The notes below the pieces were generated by a model. It was given only the letters and a program-made list of their open reading frames with translations. It ran no database searches and was not told the origin of the DNA. Positions 12,297 through 23,999 of a DNA stretch of 64,000 nucleotides are shown here, piece by piece. The translations under genes and the position numbers were made by a program. The DNA lies in the NCBI GenBank assembly GCA_940337035.1, contig CALNHX010007493.1, positions 1-64,000 on the forward strand, written 5' to 3'. Positions within the stretch are counted from its first letter, which is position 1. The number at the start of each line of letters is the position of its first letter. This DNA comes from Agriotes lineatus. Its lineage: Eukaryota > Arthropoda > Insecta > Coleoptera > Elateridae.

Positions 12297-12451
12297 GTTA
12301 TGCGTTTAGTAGTACTGAAGTGTCTTGTTGGTAACACTGTAAGTCTATGTCAAATTCAAGGTTGGCAAATTAACCTAACTTGCTAACCTCGAATTTGACA
12401 TAGACTTACAGTGCCACCAACAATATTCTTCAGTACTGCCAAACGTAAAAC
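12297..12451. repeat. Palindromic element P2
   Basis: This 155-bp unit has the same plan as P1. The arms contain GTAGTACTGAAG and CTTCAGTACTGCC, with inner arms CTGTAAGTCTATGTCAAATT and the complement. It is a relative of P1 with a shorter outer arm. Confidence 0.7.
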
Positions 12452-13109
12452 GAATCGCCGTTGCTCGGCAGAAAAGTGTTGCTAATGTATAAAAGTACCA
12501 CGTTTCTAAACGATTTTGAATGTAGAAATGTAGTACAGTACCAAATGAAATGCGATAATAGTTATGTGTGCTACAAGTGAATAAAGAGACATTTTATCCT
12601 TGAGTGGAATACTGAGATAATTTCCCCGAATGGATAAAAATCTCTTCATTCGCGTGGAGCATATCACATTTTTTCTAATACCCACATTTAGTTATGTACT
12701 AGTTAACAGGCACCACATATTTATTTTGTTAGTTGCTATATATTATGGACTATTTTATTCACTAGTGAATAAAATAGCATTTTATCCACACTCATCGTTA
12801 AGATGTTACTTGATCATGGAAATTTTCGTAGATAAAATACAGCTTTACAAGTAGGTATTGGAAAAATATTATTTCTATATGCTCCAATCATTAAACCCTC
12901 AAATAAAAATTGAACCAAATTGGTCTAGCGTCTAGCCATGTAAGCTATTTTTCATACGCACGTAGAGTTCCACCCACCCACGTTCAGACAGGCAATAATA
13001 TATCTAAAACGTGTTTCAGATATTTTATCCTCAAAACGCGTATTCCTGTAAAAATCTTAATTTTGAATATTTGTAGATTTCCTCGTGTTAGCATCGGAAA
13101 CTAAACATA
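12452..13109. other. AT-rich sequence, nothing recognised
   Basis: Short frames at 12630-12854 and 12910-13104 show no domain and lie in AT-rich DNA. Confidence 0.35.
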
Positions 13110-13111
13110 TA

Positions 13112-14288
13112 CAGGGTGTTTCATTAATAATTGGAAATATTTTAACTGTAGAATTCTGGGCTTAAAATATTAATATTTAACCCAAATCACTTAGATAAAA
13201 TGTGGCTTGTTACTGAGATATAGGGTGTTTTATTTAAAAATTTAAAAATGATTTTTCCCCATTACTTTAAAACTATTTGACGTATCCGTATCATATTTGG
13301 CAGGAAGTTTAGCCACTGTAAACCATGCTAAATTATGTTAAATAAACGTTTCTGGCTACTACCAGAGGCGTACCACAGGGGCAAGTGGGTGGTTGACCCT
13401 TCCCAAATTCTACGCCACTGGCGGAATTGCCATTTTAACACAATTTTTCGATTCTCCAATACTTTCTATGTAAATAACATACTCTTCCTTCGTCACGATA
13501 ACGTCATTATTTTTCGAGATATTTAAAGTTAAACATAAAGCTGAACAGTTATTTTGATTTTAATGTGTATTAATTATGTCGGTGTGTTTTGTCATAAGAT
13601 TGCATTTATTACGCAAATGAAACTTTAATCCGTATTAACAAAAAAACATAATGTTATTTATTGAAATTTCTTGAAACTAATACATAGATGCATTCAACAT
13701 AAAAAAAAATGTATCCATGTATTCGTTTCAATAAATTTCAATAAATAACATTATATTTTTTTGTTAATACGGATTAAAATTTCATTTGCGTAATAAATGC
13801 AATCTTATGACATAAAACACCAACATAATTAATACACATTAAAATCAAAATAACTGTTCCGCTTTGTTTAAATTTAAATATCTCGAAAAATAATGACGTT
13901 ATCGTGACGAAGAAAGAGTATGTTATTTACATAGAAAGTATTGGAGAGTCGAAAAATTGTGCTAAAATGGCAATTCCGCCAGTGGCGTAGAATTTGGGAA
14001 GGGTCAACCACTCACTTGCCCCTGTGGTACGCCTCTGGTAGTAGTCAGAAACGTTTATTTAACACAATTTAGCATGGTTTACAGTGTTTAAACTTCCTGC
14101 CAAATATGATACGGATGCGTCAAATAGTTTTAAAGTAATGGGGAAAAATCATTTTTAAATTTTTAAATGGAACAACCTATATCTCAGTAACGAGCCACAT
14201 TTTATCTAAGTGATTTGGGTTAAATATTAATATTTTGAGCCCAGGATTCTACAGTTAAAATATTTCCAATTATTAATGAAACACCCTG
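13112..14288. mobile_element. 1.18-kb palindromic transposon, ACAGGGTG-type ends, TA flanks
   Basis: The element is almost a perfect palindrome centred near 13700, with arms of about 570 bp. The left end CAGGGTGTTTCATTAATAAT matches the right end ATTATTAATGAAACACCCTG when reversed. TA lies on both sides (13110-13111 and 14289-14290), as in Tc1/mariner-type insertions. Neither arm has a transposase frame. The arms differ by only scattered changes, which suggests a fairly young or conversion-homogenised palindrome. Confidence 0.8.
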
Positions 14289-14290
14289 TA

Positions 14291-15590
14291 TATAGGAACA
14301 TTTCACACATAAAAGTTCGTTCAAGGTTTTCAAATTAAACGAAAGTTGCAGTTTACATTGTAGGAGCATCTGGACACTAGCAGCTGCTTGTATTTGTGTT
14401 GGCAGTCGTGAAGCTGTGATCAGGCACATAATATTGAATGAGAGGTGCTCCTTGGGGTCCAGGATTTTTTCCATTTGCATTGTGTATGCAAATTTTGCTA
14501 TTATTCAAGTCCTGCCTTCGAGAAAGCGTCAATTCCACCACTGCCCAGAGCCAGATTAAGGGGCAATTAAAGATGACGGCACAAAAATATTTATTAGAAA
14601 ATTTACATCCGCCGTAAAAAGGAGGAAGCACGTGTTTGCAACAGGGCCTAATTATAGACAGAAGTAAACTTTTTCAGCCCGAAAGGCGCCGCAATTAACT
14701 GGAAAGCGTTTCGTGGTCTTCTAGTCCAAGTGATACATACTTGGATTCGCCAAGGAGCGGCCAAGGTGAAATGTTGGGTATCAATTTTCTCGACATTCGA
14801 ACGACTCGTCACACTGAAATATCACTCCAAGACCGTGGCTGAAATACGAGCGAGGAGGAACGTAAGACTGAAAGCTCTCCCGTAATGAACGCCAATAATG
14901 ACGACCTTTTTTCAATTCCCGAGCGAAAGCTCCTTAGGTAGTGACTTAGCTTTCGTTTATTTATTTTCTGAAGACAGGCGATATAAAATATTCGGGTTTT
15001 GACTTCATGGACGGGTTTTTACTACTTGCACATCCATGGATGAAATTATTATTTTGAAGACGATTGGGGCATTAAAGCTGAAATATTAATTGAAAGTTGG
15101 GTTGTCGCCTCATGAATTTATTGTGACAACATGCATTAAACACTTTGAAATTATAATGCTAAGGTAGATAGAGAGAAAATATAGCTACCATTGGGCAATA
15201 CAATCAGCACGAAGCAAATAACGATAATAGAGGTTGATCAGATGACAAGAACAAACCTAGCGGTGGTGAATCTACACGGTGAACCAACAATATATCTACA
15301 GTGGAGGCACGAGGAATACGGTGAATTGGGTGCATCGAAAGGCTTCACAAAGAAAGAACGACGAAGGTGAGATACTCAGTAGGAAATCAAGGGGTATGAG
15401 AAAAGGGAGACAAAGACTAAAGAAATGTAGGTCGGAAACCGTAGAAGACCTAGCAAGATGGAAATACGGGACTGGAAAAAAGAATAAAGAAAAATCACAC
15501 GTGTATACAGAGCCCTTAATAAGGATTCGCTGTTTCATATGAACACCATTGAAGATAGACTTGTAAAATACAGACTGTGCCATTTTACCT
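14291..15590. other. Non-repetitive stretch with GC-richer island at 14690-14960
   Basis: The island has CpG-containing words and no inverted or tandem repeats, unlike its surroundings. Frames at 14220-14631 (minus) run into the palindrome and are not genes. An 87-codon lysine/arginine-rich frame at 15279-15542 lacks an ATG and any recognisable domain. Confidence 0.3.
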
Positions 15591-15594
15591 GTTC

Positions 15595-17090
15595 TCAGAT
15601 AATTTTTTAAACTATAAAATGATCTTGAAATTATTGCAGAATGCTTAGAATTTACAAATTTATTGTAAAATACTGTGCAATGATCGTGAAATTGCTACGA
15701 AGCGCTTCGAATCTACTGAATTTACTGAGAAATATGGACTTGTACTATACATTTCTAGTGAAATTGTTAACGACTTTGAAACTACTAAAATTAGTATCAA
15801 ATTATCGTGAAATGCTATCGGAATTTATTGTGAATTACTATGAAATCATATTAAAACTGTGCAACACTATTAAATCGTCGTGAAATTGCTACAGAGCGCT
15901 CTGAATTTACTGAATTTATTGTGAACTACTACTATAAAATTATCCTGAAAGTATCAGAAACAACTTTGAAATTAGTCAGATTATTATAAAATACTATGAA
16001 ATTATCGTGAAGTTATTGCAGAACGGTCTGAATTTACGAATTTATTGTAAAATGCCATATTTCGTGAAATTTATCCAGAGCGCTCTATAAAATTCTGGCG
16101 AAGTTGTTACCGACGTTGAAACTATTAAAATTAGTATGGAATTATCGTGAAATGATACCAGAACGCTCTGAATTTACAAATCTGTTGTGCAACACTATGA
16201 AATCATCGTGAAAATGCTATAAAGCGCAGAACTCTCTGAATTTACGGATTTGTTGTAAAATGCGATATTTCTTGTAATTGTTCCAGAGTGTTTTGAATAT
16301 ATTTAGAAATATTATAAAATTCTGGTGACATTGTTACAGACTGTGACACTACTGAAATTAGTATGAAATTATCGTGAAATTATACCAGAACGCTCTGAAC
16401 TTTAAAATTTATAGTAAAATGCGACTAAATTATCGTGAGATTGCTGCAGAGCGCTTTGAATTAACCAAATTTATTGAGCCAATACTATAAAGTTCTGGAG
16501 AAATTGTTACCGACCTTGAAACTACACTAAAATTAGTATTAAATACTATAAAATTCTCGGGAAATGATAGTGGAACGATCTGAACTTACCGAATTTACTG
16601 TAAAATACTGTAAAATTATCATGAAGTTATTGCAGAACGCTCTGAATATACGAATTTATTCTGAAATGCTAGAAATTATAGCGAAACTGCTGCAGAGCGC
16701 TCTGAATATACTGAATGAAGTTATTGTGAAATATTAGAAGAGTATTTTGAAAGTACCAACGATAACTTTTAAATTAGTCAAATTGTTATAAAGTGTTGTG
16801 AAATTATTGCAGAATGTTCTGAATTTACGAATTTATTGTAAAATGCTCTGAATTTATTGAGAAATACTATAAAACTGAAATTGTTACCGACTTTGAAACT
16901 ACTAAAATTAGTATGAAATTGTATGAAATTATTGTGAAGTGATACAAGTACGCTGTGAGCATACTGAATTTATTGTGAAATACTATGAAATCATCTTAAA
17001 ATTAGGCAGAACACTTTGAATTTAAGAATGTATGTGCAATACTATGAAATGATCGTGAAATTGCTACAGAGCACAGAGCATTTTCATTTT
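15595..17090. repeat. Degenerate tandem repeat array, about 1.5 kb
   Basis: The segment is built from ordered, diverged copies of three phrases: a GAAATTATCGTGAAATTG-like phrase, a CAGAGCGCTCTGAATTTAC-like phrase and a GAATTTATTGTAAAATACT-like phrase. Some units instead carry GACTTTGAAACTACTAAAAT-TAGTATGAAATT. Unit length varies, roughly 60-100 bp, with several higher-order variants. AGAGCGCTCT is self-complementary and recurs many times. An 80-codon frame at 15641-15883 is a by-product. Confidence 0.7.
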
Positions 17091-17217
17091 AGGCATTTTT
17101 CCTAAACGTTCGGTCTTTACTGCTTATAACTAACATCTACCAATGAAAAATGGTGAAAATGCATAGATACGCATGTACATACTAACGTTTGATAATGTAC
17201 ATAGCAACGGTGATAAT

Positions 17218-17766
17218 TAGTGATGTAAAAAACGCCTTTTTTTTAATCGAATAAAAAACCTAAAAAAACACAAACCGTTTTTTTGTTTTTTATTCATATT
17301 TGTAATTGGCGGCACGTTTTGATAGGTATGGTTGGCGGCAGGTAAGCAAACGACAAAATTTAAACTTTTTTTGATTTTACATGCTCTTTAAAGTTCAAGA
17401 AGGCTACAGCACAGACTAGACAAATGTTTGATAAACAAAAGTAACATTTTATGCCTACTCGAATTACGTATTACTCGATGATCGATGAATCAAGTTACAT
17501 TAGCGATTCATCAGAGTCATCAAACACAGTGACATGGGCGACGTAAACTGCATGAATACTGACTCCGAGTCAGTTGAGGAGTTGGCCATGTCTGTGTGTA
17601 TTATTTTTATCTAGAAATATCTGTTTTTGGTTTTCCAAAGAATATTACTTGTTATTCACTATACTTTAATTCTGAAAAAACGTATTTAAAGAAAAACCAC
17701 ACCGCTTCGTTTTTTAAATAGGGTTATTTAAAAAAAAACGAACGGTTCTTTTTGGTTGCATCACTA
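17218..17766. mobile_element. Non-autonomous hAT element (TAGTGATGTAAAA family), copy 1
   Basis: Ends are TAGTGATGTAAAAAAC and GTTGCATCACTA, with the exact 8-bp duplication GTGATAAT at 17210-17217 and 17767-17774. Subterminal T- and A-rich tracts flank a short central block (GATTCATCAGAGTCATCA, GACTCCGAGTCAGTTGAGG) that was probably coding in an ancestor. A second copy, broken by later insertions, lies at 49926-51435. Confidence 0.9.
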
Positions 17767-17954
17767 GTGATAATCATATACATTCTTGACGAATAACTGA
17801 TGGTCAAATACCTTCACAAACATCGTGCTATCTGCTGAAAGTACATCGTCCTAGCAACCACATTAACTATACTTTTAATATTTATAAATAAACTGTTAAA
17901 AGGTTTAGTGACTCGTGATATAATCTAGCCGAATGCAGCTCGTGTCTTCTCGAG

Positions 17955-18068
17955 TATCAAATCATTTGTTTCCACTCGATATATTGTTTTAGGTTAGGCA
18001 ATCACACTCGTCCTTCGGACTTGCCAAACAATATATCTCGTGTAAATATAAATGATTACTATTTGATA
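17955..18068. repeat. Palindromic foldback
   Basis: TATCAAATCATTTGTTT and CGATATATTGTTT pair with AACAATATATCTCG and AAATGATTACTATTTGATA. The centre carries the small hairpin CGTCCTTCGGACTTG. Confidence 0.55.
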
Positions 18069-19626
18069 ATCAAGAAATCACTAGTTGCATTATATATGAT
18101 AAGTAAATGATATGGCACTTTTTAAATCACAAAATTATATAAACAACTTTATATATTTTTGGCAGTAGATGATGTTATACAGCTATTTTATTCTACATTT
18201 TTATGTAATTCGAATAGAGCACCTTTACTTACCAGTCAATCATGCTGGTTAGATGAGCTTTATGATATTTGTAAATCAAACCATAAATACCCGTGTAAAT
18301 ACCCATTTGGCTATTTATATTTACCCAGGTATATATCCTGGGTATTTACCCTTAAAATAAATACCTGGTTAATTTACATCACTAGGCTGACGACCAATCG
18401 TGGAACGAAGACTTTCTAGATGGTTGGTCCAGTGGAGCTACGATATAGCATAGATGTCGAAAAAAAATCTTGACTTATCAGTTTCTTAATTTTGTTTAAG
18501 ATACTGAAGAAATATCATGAACTCGTAAGAGATAGTTAAGAAATATTGTGAAATCGTCAGAGATAGATACCTAATAAATATTGTGACATTTTCAGAAATT
18601 GTCGTCAAATTGCTGGGAAATGGCATGAATGCGTAGTGTTAGTCATATCCCGTACCAGGTTAAATGTGGGCTTTGCAAGAGCGAATCGGTTCAAGTACTT
18701 CGTTGTTTTAACCAATTAAATTATATCGTTTAATTTTTATGAAAGCTGAAATATGGCAAGTTTGGCAACGATTTTTTTCTTAATTTAGCAATTGTTACAA
18801 TCATCTTTTATTGAGTTTATGACTAATCCACGTTCAATCCACGAAGTAGATATACGCATGCAAAGCTATTTTGGGCTCTTTGTGCACATTAGACACATTT
18901 TGAGCAGAAGTCGTGTCGGGAAAATATTTTTGGATATCTCGTTCGCCACATGTGTCGAATTTCTTCGATTTCTTCAAGCTGCGGCCCCAACTAAAATTCC
19001 TAAGAATCGTGCGAACGCGCACACCCACAGTGCAGGCAGAAGCTGTCATATCGCGGAGGTACGTCAGCCCTACGGATATCCGGTGTCATCAGCTAAATAG
19101 AGGCGCAATCTAACAGCGTCGGACAGCTGGAGGCCGACGTCCCGTCTACACCGAAGAAATCAGCAGCCGTTCTGTTCTGATGCAATGGACGTCTTCGGCC
19201 ACTGCTCGCGAACTTTTTTGGCGATTATTTTTAAACGCTACCGCATCCTGACATTTTCATCCTGGAGCTGATTCAGTGCTGAGAGAATTTCAGGCGGCCC
19301 AAGGATTGGCACTAAAATTAAGTTGAAAGTATCTAATGAAAACTAGATGAGAGTTCTAAAAAATGTTAATGGTCAAGGAATAGCACTTCTACATTCAAGA
19401 ATCTTCAAAAATTTTCGTATGAGATTAATGTACAGGTTGGTTGTATTTTGTGTGTTGTAAAAGTTAGTAAGCAACCGATTTATTAGTATATTTTTTAATA
19501 TAAATTTCTTTGATAAATGAATGAAAATGTTGCTTACATTTTGTATCTAGTTGGAATCTAGGATTGTATGCAGTTTGGTACGTTCTTTTATTTGTGGAAA
19601 TATAAATAACGTAAAATTTATGCATA
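18069..19626. other. Non-coding stretch, nothing recognised
   Basis: Short GGGTATTTAC repeats occur near 18290-18370 and AAATATTGTGA-type repeats near 18510-18600. Overlapping frames on both strands at 18792-19113 carry no domain. Confidence 0.35.
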
Positions 19627-19709
19627 TACAGGGTGTAATAGAAATGATGGGCTGGCGATGCATAGTGTAGTACTCCGTAAAGCTAATAAAAAACCTAGAA
19701 ATGTGTAGA

Positions 19710-20922
19710 CAGGGCCGCCGCTACCATGTGTGCGTTGTGTTCAAAACACGCAGGCGGCCGATTTAAAGGGGCGGCCGCCGCCGATCCTAATGCTAAAACA
19801 AAAACAAAGATCCAGAAAGGTCTTTTAAAGTCAACTTTTACTTTAAAATTTTGGATGCAGCGATCGGGGCCATTAATGAGAGATTTCAATTATTACACCA
19901 ACATACTGATATCTTTAAAATTTTGTATAATTTACACAAATATGGCGATCTTAGAGACAATGAATTGAAAGCCCATTGTGCCGAAGTGGAACTAGCCTTG
20001 ACAGACAAGGAACTAAACCAGAGCGATATTAACGGGGAGGAATTATTCGAAGAAATTAAAGCTATACAACCACATCTTAAATCTGATATGAATACTATTG
20101 ATATTCTTGAATACATACTTCAAAGTTGTTTATCATCATACTTTCCTAATTTAACCGTGCTAATTAGAATTTTCTTGACATTACCGATCACTGTTGCAAC
20201 TGGAGAACGTTCATTCTCCAAACTCAAGTTGATAAAAAACTACCTTAGGTCATCTATGAGTCAGGAAAGATTATCGGCTTTGGCAACTCTCTCTATTGAA
20301 CACGAATTGTGCGATACCATAGACCTTAATAGTGTGCTAAAGAGATTTTCACAAACAAAATCACGGCAAGTGCAATTTAAACTTTTATCCCGATTTTACC
20401 CTAAAAACAATTTATCAGTTAAAGAAGTGTGTCCCAGGCTATCTATTTCACAATTATGAGGTAAGTTTTTTTTTCGAAAATATATGTTAGTTGAATTTTT
20501 TGGCTCCCATCCCCGAATATCTAATTTTTATAATTTTATTTTTAAAATAATTGTATAAAAAAGTTATCGATTTATATTTGTCCTATTTTATACTGAGACA
20601 TTGGGTAGTGTTAATAAAGAGTAGTAAAAGCTTTTACTATACCACTATCTTTGTTTGATGAAAAACATATATTTGTGTCAGAAAATAAAGCAAAAGCTTT
20701 TGCTTCATTTTTATTCACACCACCCATTTACTTTTTAAGTTTTACAAAAGCAAAAATTGGTTTTTAAAACAAGTTTGTTAGAAAGTGCGTTCTTTGCAAA
20801 AAAGTTAAAATATACATAAAATAATATTAATTCCAAAGCTCTTTATTTTGTACTTTACGAGGGGGAAGGGGCGGCGAAAATTGTTTGGCACACAGGCGGC
20901 TAACACCCTAGCGGCGGTCCTG
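19710..20922 (+). mobile_element. Internally deleted hAT element with partial transposase
   Basis: Inverted ends CAGGGCCGCCGCTAC and GTAGCGGCGGT-CCTG are flanked by the exact 8-bp duplication TGTGTAGA (19702-19709 and 20923-20930). The element keeps only the C-terminal third of a transposase. It sits inside the 3' region of a mariner-like remnant and is therefore the younger of the two. The GC-rich ends differ from the other hAT families in the window. Confidence 0.88.
19848..20459 (+). pseudogene. hAT transposase, C-terminal part with dimerisation domain
   Basis: About 203 codons are open to TGA at 20457-20459. The N-terminal half (AIGAINERFQ then repeated acidic helices) is the end of the RNase H-like/insertion region. 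The C-terminal half has the hAT dimerisation signature: TLPITVATGERSFSKLK, LIKNYLRSSM, QERLSALATLSIE. This is the style of the zinc-finger MYM-type/hAT-5 group. The BED or THAP zinc finger and the catalytic acidic residues upstream are missing, and the open frame has no ATG at its start. It cannot be an active transposase on its own. The dimerisation domain is intact enough that a truncated product could in theory bind full-length relatives. Confidence 0.8.
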
Positions 20923-20989
20923 TGTGTAGATTAACACACCCTTTCCGAGTTGAGTCAACTTCAGTTTAATCAGGTCAGATGTGAATCGT

Positions 20990-21260
20990 TTAGAAGAGAT
21001 GCTCGAAGTGTCTTCCATCACCAGCAGTACATTGCTGAGCTCGCCTAGTCATAAAGCGCCTTAGATTTTCAAAAATTCCTGTAATTTTGGCCATGCTCTG
21101 CTCCAGTTCTGGTGATACGGTGATTTTAATATGATATGCTGCATTGAATTGGCATGGAGTATACCAATGCATTTCAGGTGTAGCCATGCGTTGTAAGGCT
21201 AGTGGATTTAAGTTAGACCATGCTGTGGAACCAACCAGTACGGCTAATTCATCTTTCAGC
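20990..21260 (-). pseudogene. Possible Tc1/mariner-like transposase C-terminus
   Basis: The last 35 or so codons end in FENLRRFMTRRAQQC...GRHFEHLF and a stop. The pattern of a basic helix, a cysteine, and a final G-x-HFEHL is common at the end of insect mariner/Tc1-type transposases. The upstream part (PLALQRMATPEMHWY) does not show the DDE catalytic motifs and runs into repeat X. Assignment rests on the C-terminal pattern and on the TA-flanked ACAGGGTG terminus nearby, so it is tentative. Confidence 0.35.
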
Positions 21261-21329
21261 AAAATTATATAATAGATATGATTTTTAAAAATGTCTAACT
21301 CGTAAACAAAAAGTTCTAGAATACAGTAG

Positions 21330-22350
21330 CGGTTCGCTATAAAGAGCCAAGCCGCCATGGCTCGACCATAACAAACCAGTAATTCAATATTTTTTCTTAT
21401 TCTGAAAGAACTTTTTTTTTGGTACGTATTTTTCATCATTCTTCTTATTTTAAAGTTTAAACAAAACACGATTAGTTTTATTTCATAAATATAACGTGTA
21501 CGATAAGCGTTGATTGCGTTCACGGACGCATTGGTGCCAGATCGAAGCGGCTCTCAGCTTTTCGGCAGTTTATAAACTGCAGCGGGGGTAGAGCGGCAAG
21601 AAGTAATCAAAAGATAAGGATCTTTTAACATTCAATGGCAGCCACATCCGCGTAAGCTCAAGCCTCAATCAGACTCAGTCCGACCTGGCCCCTTCGATAA
21701 CGCGCAGGTGTCGTGTTTCTGATTACAGCTTTGCCATGTCCGCTGACTTCATCGAGTTTAGATGAGGAATGGCCGCATCCGAGGATCATGGTCATATGTA
21801 TAATTCCGACAGAAGGTACAGTGGTGTTCATTAGTACTGTACAGCAGTTGTGCTTTATGAATATCAATTAATTATACATTTTCAAAAAAGTGTTGTGTAT
21901 ACAAATATTTTGAAAGAATACATCTAGTTACCTAGTTAATGATACAGTGTGAGCCTTTGTTGAGTAATAACACACAACCACCAATAAACTTACAACTGCA
22001 TGTACAATACATTTTTGAACACGACTGTACGTTGCACGTTACGGTTTTCTCAAAATAATTATGGTTACTATTTTATTGTACTCATAATTTGCTGGTAAAT
22101 TGTAGCACATCTTGAATAGTGTACGTCAATCACGCATATATCTAAGTATCCCAAACAGTGAAGAAGCAATGTTTTAGCAGAATTATACATTTAAACGAAC
22201 AGATCGATTCATTTCATCATATTTTACTAGCCTTTAAGTTTGGTAAACTTTTTCACTGTTCTAACTTCTGGCAGTCCATATGTGAAACATCTCAAGATAT
22301 CGGAATCTGTCCTTATTTGTGAGGGGGTGGAAAATACATTTTGATGATAA
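21330..22350 (-). repeat. Dispersed repeat X, copy 2 (inverted)
   Basis: This is the reverse complement of X copy 1, with landmarks such as GCAGTTTATAAACTGC near 21570, GAATTATACATTTAAACGAAC near 22175 and GGTAAAC near 22240. It meets copy 3 head to head at about 22352, forming a palindrome whose arms include CGGAATCTGTC and GACAGATTCCG. Confidence 0.6.
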
Positions 22351-23010
22351 ACTACCCCTGAACGTAAAATGCATTTCCACTCCTTACTCCTTCACAGACT
22401 AAGACAGATTCCGATATCCCGAGATTTAATTATTTCGCATATGAACTGGCAGAAGTTAGCATAAGTGAAACAGTCTACCAAACGTTATAGACTAATAATA
22501 AATATTATTTTAAGATGTACGACAATTTACTAGTAAATTATGATTATATTAAAGTAGATCATACCGTAATTAGTTTGTGAAAATTCCATCGTGCAATCTC
22601 TCCTGTCGACATTATGCATACGCCCGGCTGCTTTCGTATGCCCCGCGGACGCGGCGTTTCTTCATTAGAAATTGTCATCAGATAGGCGGAAGCTGCTTGA
22701 GACTTGGGCCTTCGTTTTGATGGCTCCCATTGAATCTTAAAATATCCTTATTTTTAACCTACTTCTTGCCGCTCTGCACCCACTGTAGTACATAAACTGT
22801 CGAAAAGCTGAGAAACCACTTCGAAGCAGCACTTATCGTACAGTCAGAGTATCTCCATGAAATAAAAATGACTCGTGCTTTGTTTATGCTGTAAAATGAG
22901 AAGAATATTGAAAATAGTACAAAAACGTTTCTTTCAGAATAAAAAAAACTTAAATGACTGGTTATGGTAGCCAGAGCCACGCCTCTTTGGCTCCTTGTAG
23001 CGAGCCCCTG
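22351..23010 (+). repeat. Dispersed repeat X, copy 3
   Basis: It runs in the same orientation as copy 1 from the TTTTGATGATAA word to TAGCGAGCCC, but is shorter than copy 2 because of internal deletions. It is non-coding. Confidence 0.6.
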
Positions 23011-23995
23011 TTACTAAATGTTTTTAAAGAAGCCCTGGAAACCTGGTACAAAGATATGGAGAGATTGGTATTTGTTTATTTATTTATTTAACACCACCTT
23101 CCAACAGGTAAAACTTAATTACAGAAAGAGTATATACGTATATATACATATAATATTTGAACTTTTGCTATGGTGTGTATCAATCAAATGAGGAGAGAAA
23201 GAAATCGATGCTCCACAGAACCAATTCGTTCAGAGTTACGAATTTACGTTAATTTCAAAGAAACTTACCAAGAATTATATCTATAAGTTAGCAAAGAATG
23301 GCAAGGCTATGCTCGAGACTGCCATATTTAATAAACATTTAAATGTAACGACAATGCTTAAAATACGAACTGTCGTGCATGATCAAAATGGATCTAAATC
23401 ATGTACGATCTAGATCTAGTATGTGTAGAATAGAGAAACGGTACGGTCTGTGGAAGTTTTTATTTTCTGCTACGTTTGTATTTGTAAAAATAATACTATT
23501 TAAAAAGATTGCGGGGAAAAAATGTTTCTGGCGAAACTATTTTTTAATCATGACTGCTGTTCGTAAATGAAATTCCTGGTCATCGTTTTAAGCTATTTTA
23601 TCTTGAAAAATCAAACATTTTTGCTTGCGGAATTATTTGCATGTTAAATCATTCACGAATGTATTAGATGTTCTTTTTTGGTTCCACAAAAATGTGCCAA
23701 CCCGACTCGGTACACTATTGATAGCGGTGGCAAAGAAACAGTAATTTTACTGGATGAATTCTGCATTTATTTCCGTATATACATATATGGTGTAGTGTAT
23801 TCAAAACGAACAGGTAGGTATTCAAAAATAAATCCAACGTCTTTATTCAAAAGTTTTAAAAGTAAACAGATAAAAGTTAAACCACAAAATAGAACATAAA
23901 TAAAATAACAACCAAAAACGGGAGTGTAAACCAAAATTCTAATTAAAAAAAATCTATAAAGGGCTTTACACGGAACTTCCCTCGCAGGTGGATCT
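23011..23995. other. Non-coding sequence, nothing recognised
   Basis: A TTTATTTATTTATT tract lies near 23080. No gene, RNA or transposon boundary is supported. Confidence 0.35.
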
Positions 23996-23999
23996 GTTG

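Larger units (their letters stand above)
19629..21320 (-). mobile_element. Tc1/mariner-like element remnant, split by a hAT insertion
   Basis: The left end reads TATACAGGGTGTAATAG, a TA-flanked ACAGGGTG-type terminus. On the minus strand a transposase-like C-terminus ends at 20990, followed by about 60 bp of 3' sequence, then the hAT at 19710-20922, then this terminus. The 5' end of the element was not found and the sequence passes into repeat X at about 21330. The extent on the right is therefore uncertain. Confidence 0.4.

Noticed and set aside
14220..14631. Two overlapping minus-strand frames of about 85 codons
   Set aside because: They run into the right arm of the 1.18-kb palindrome and have no domain.
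15641..15883. 80-codon leucine-rich frame
   Set aside because: It is a by-product of the degenerate tandem repeat, with the same phrases in other frames next to it.
22201..22500. LTR pair formed by X copies
   Set aside because: The copies are inverted, not direct, and have no TG...CA ends or primer-binding site.
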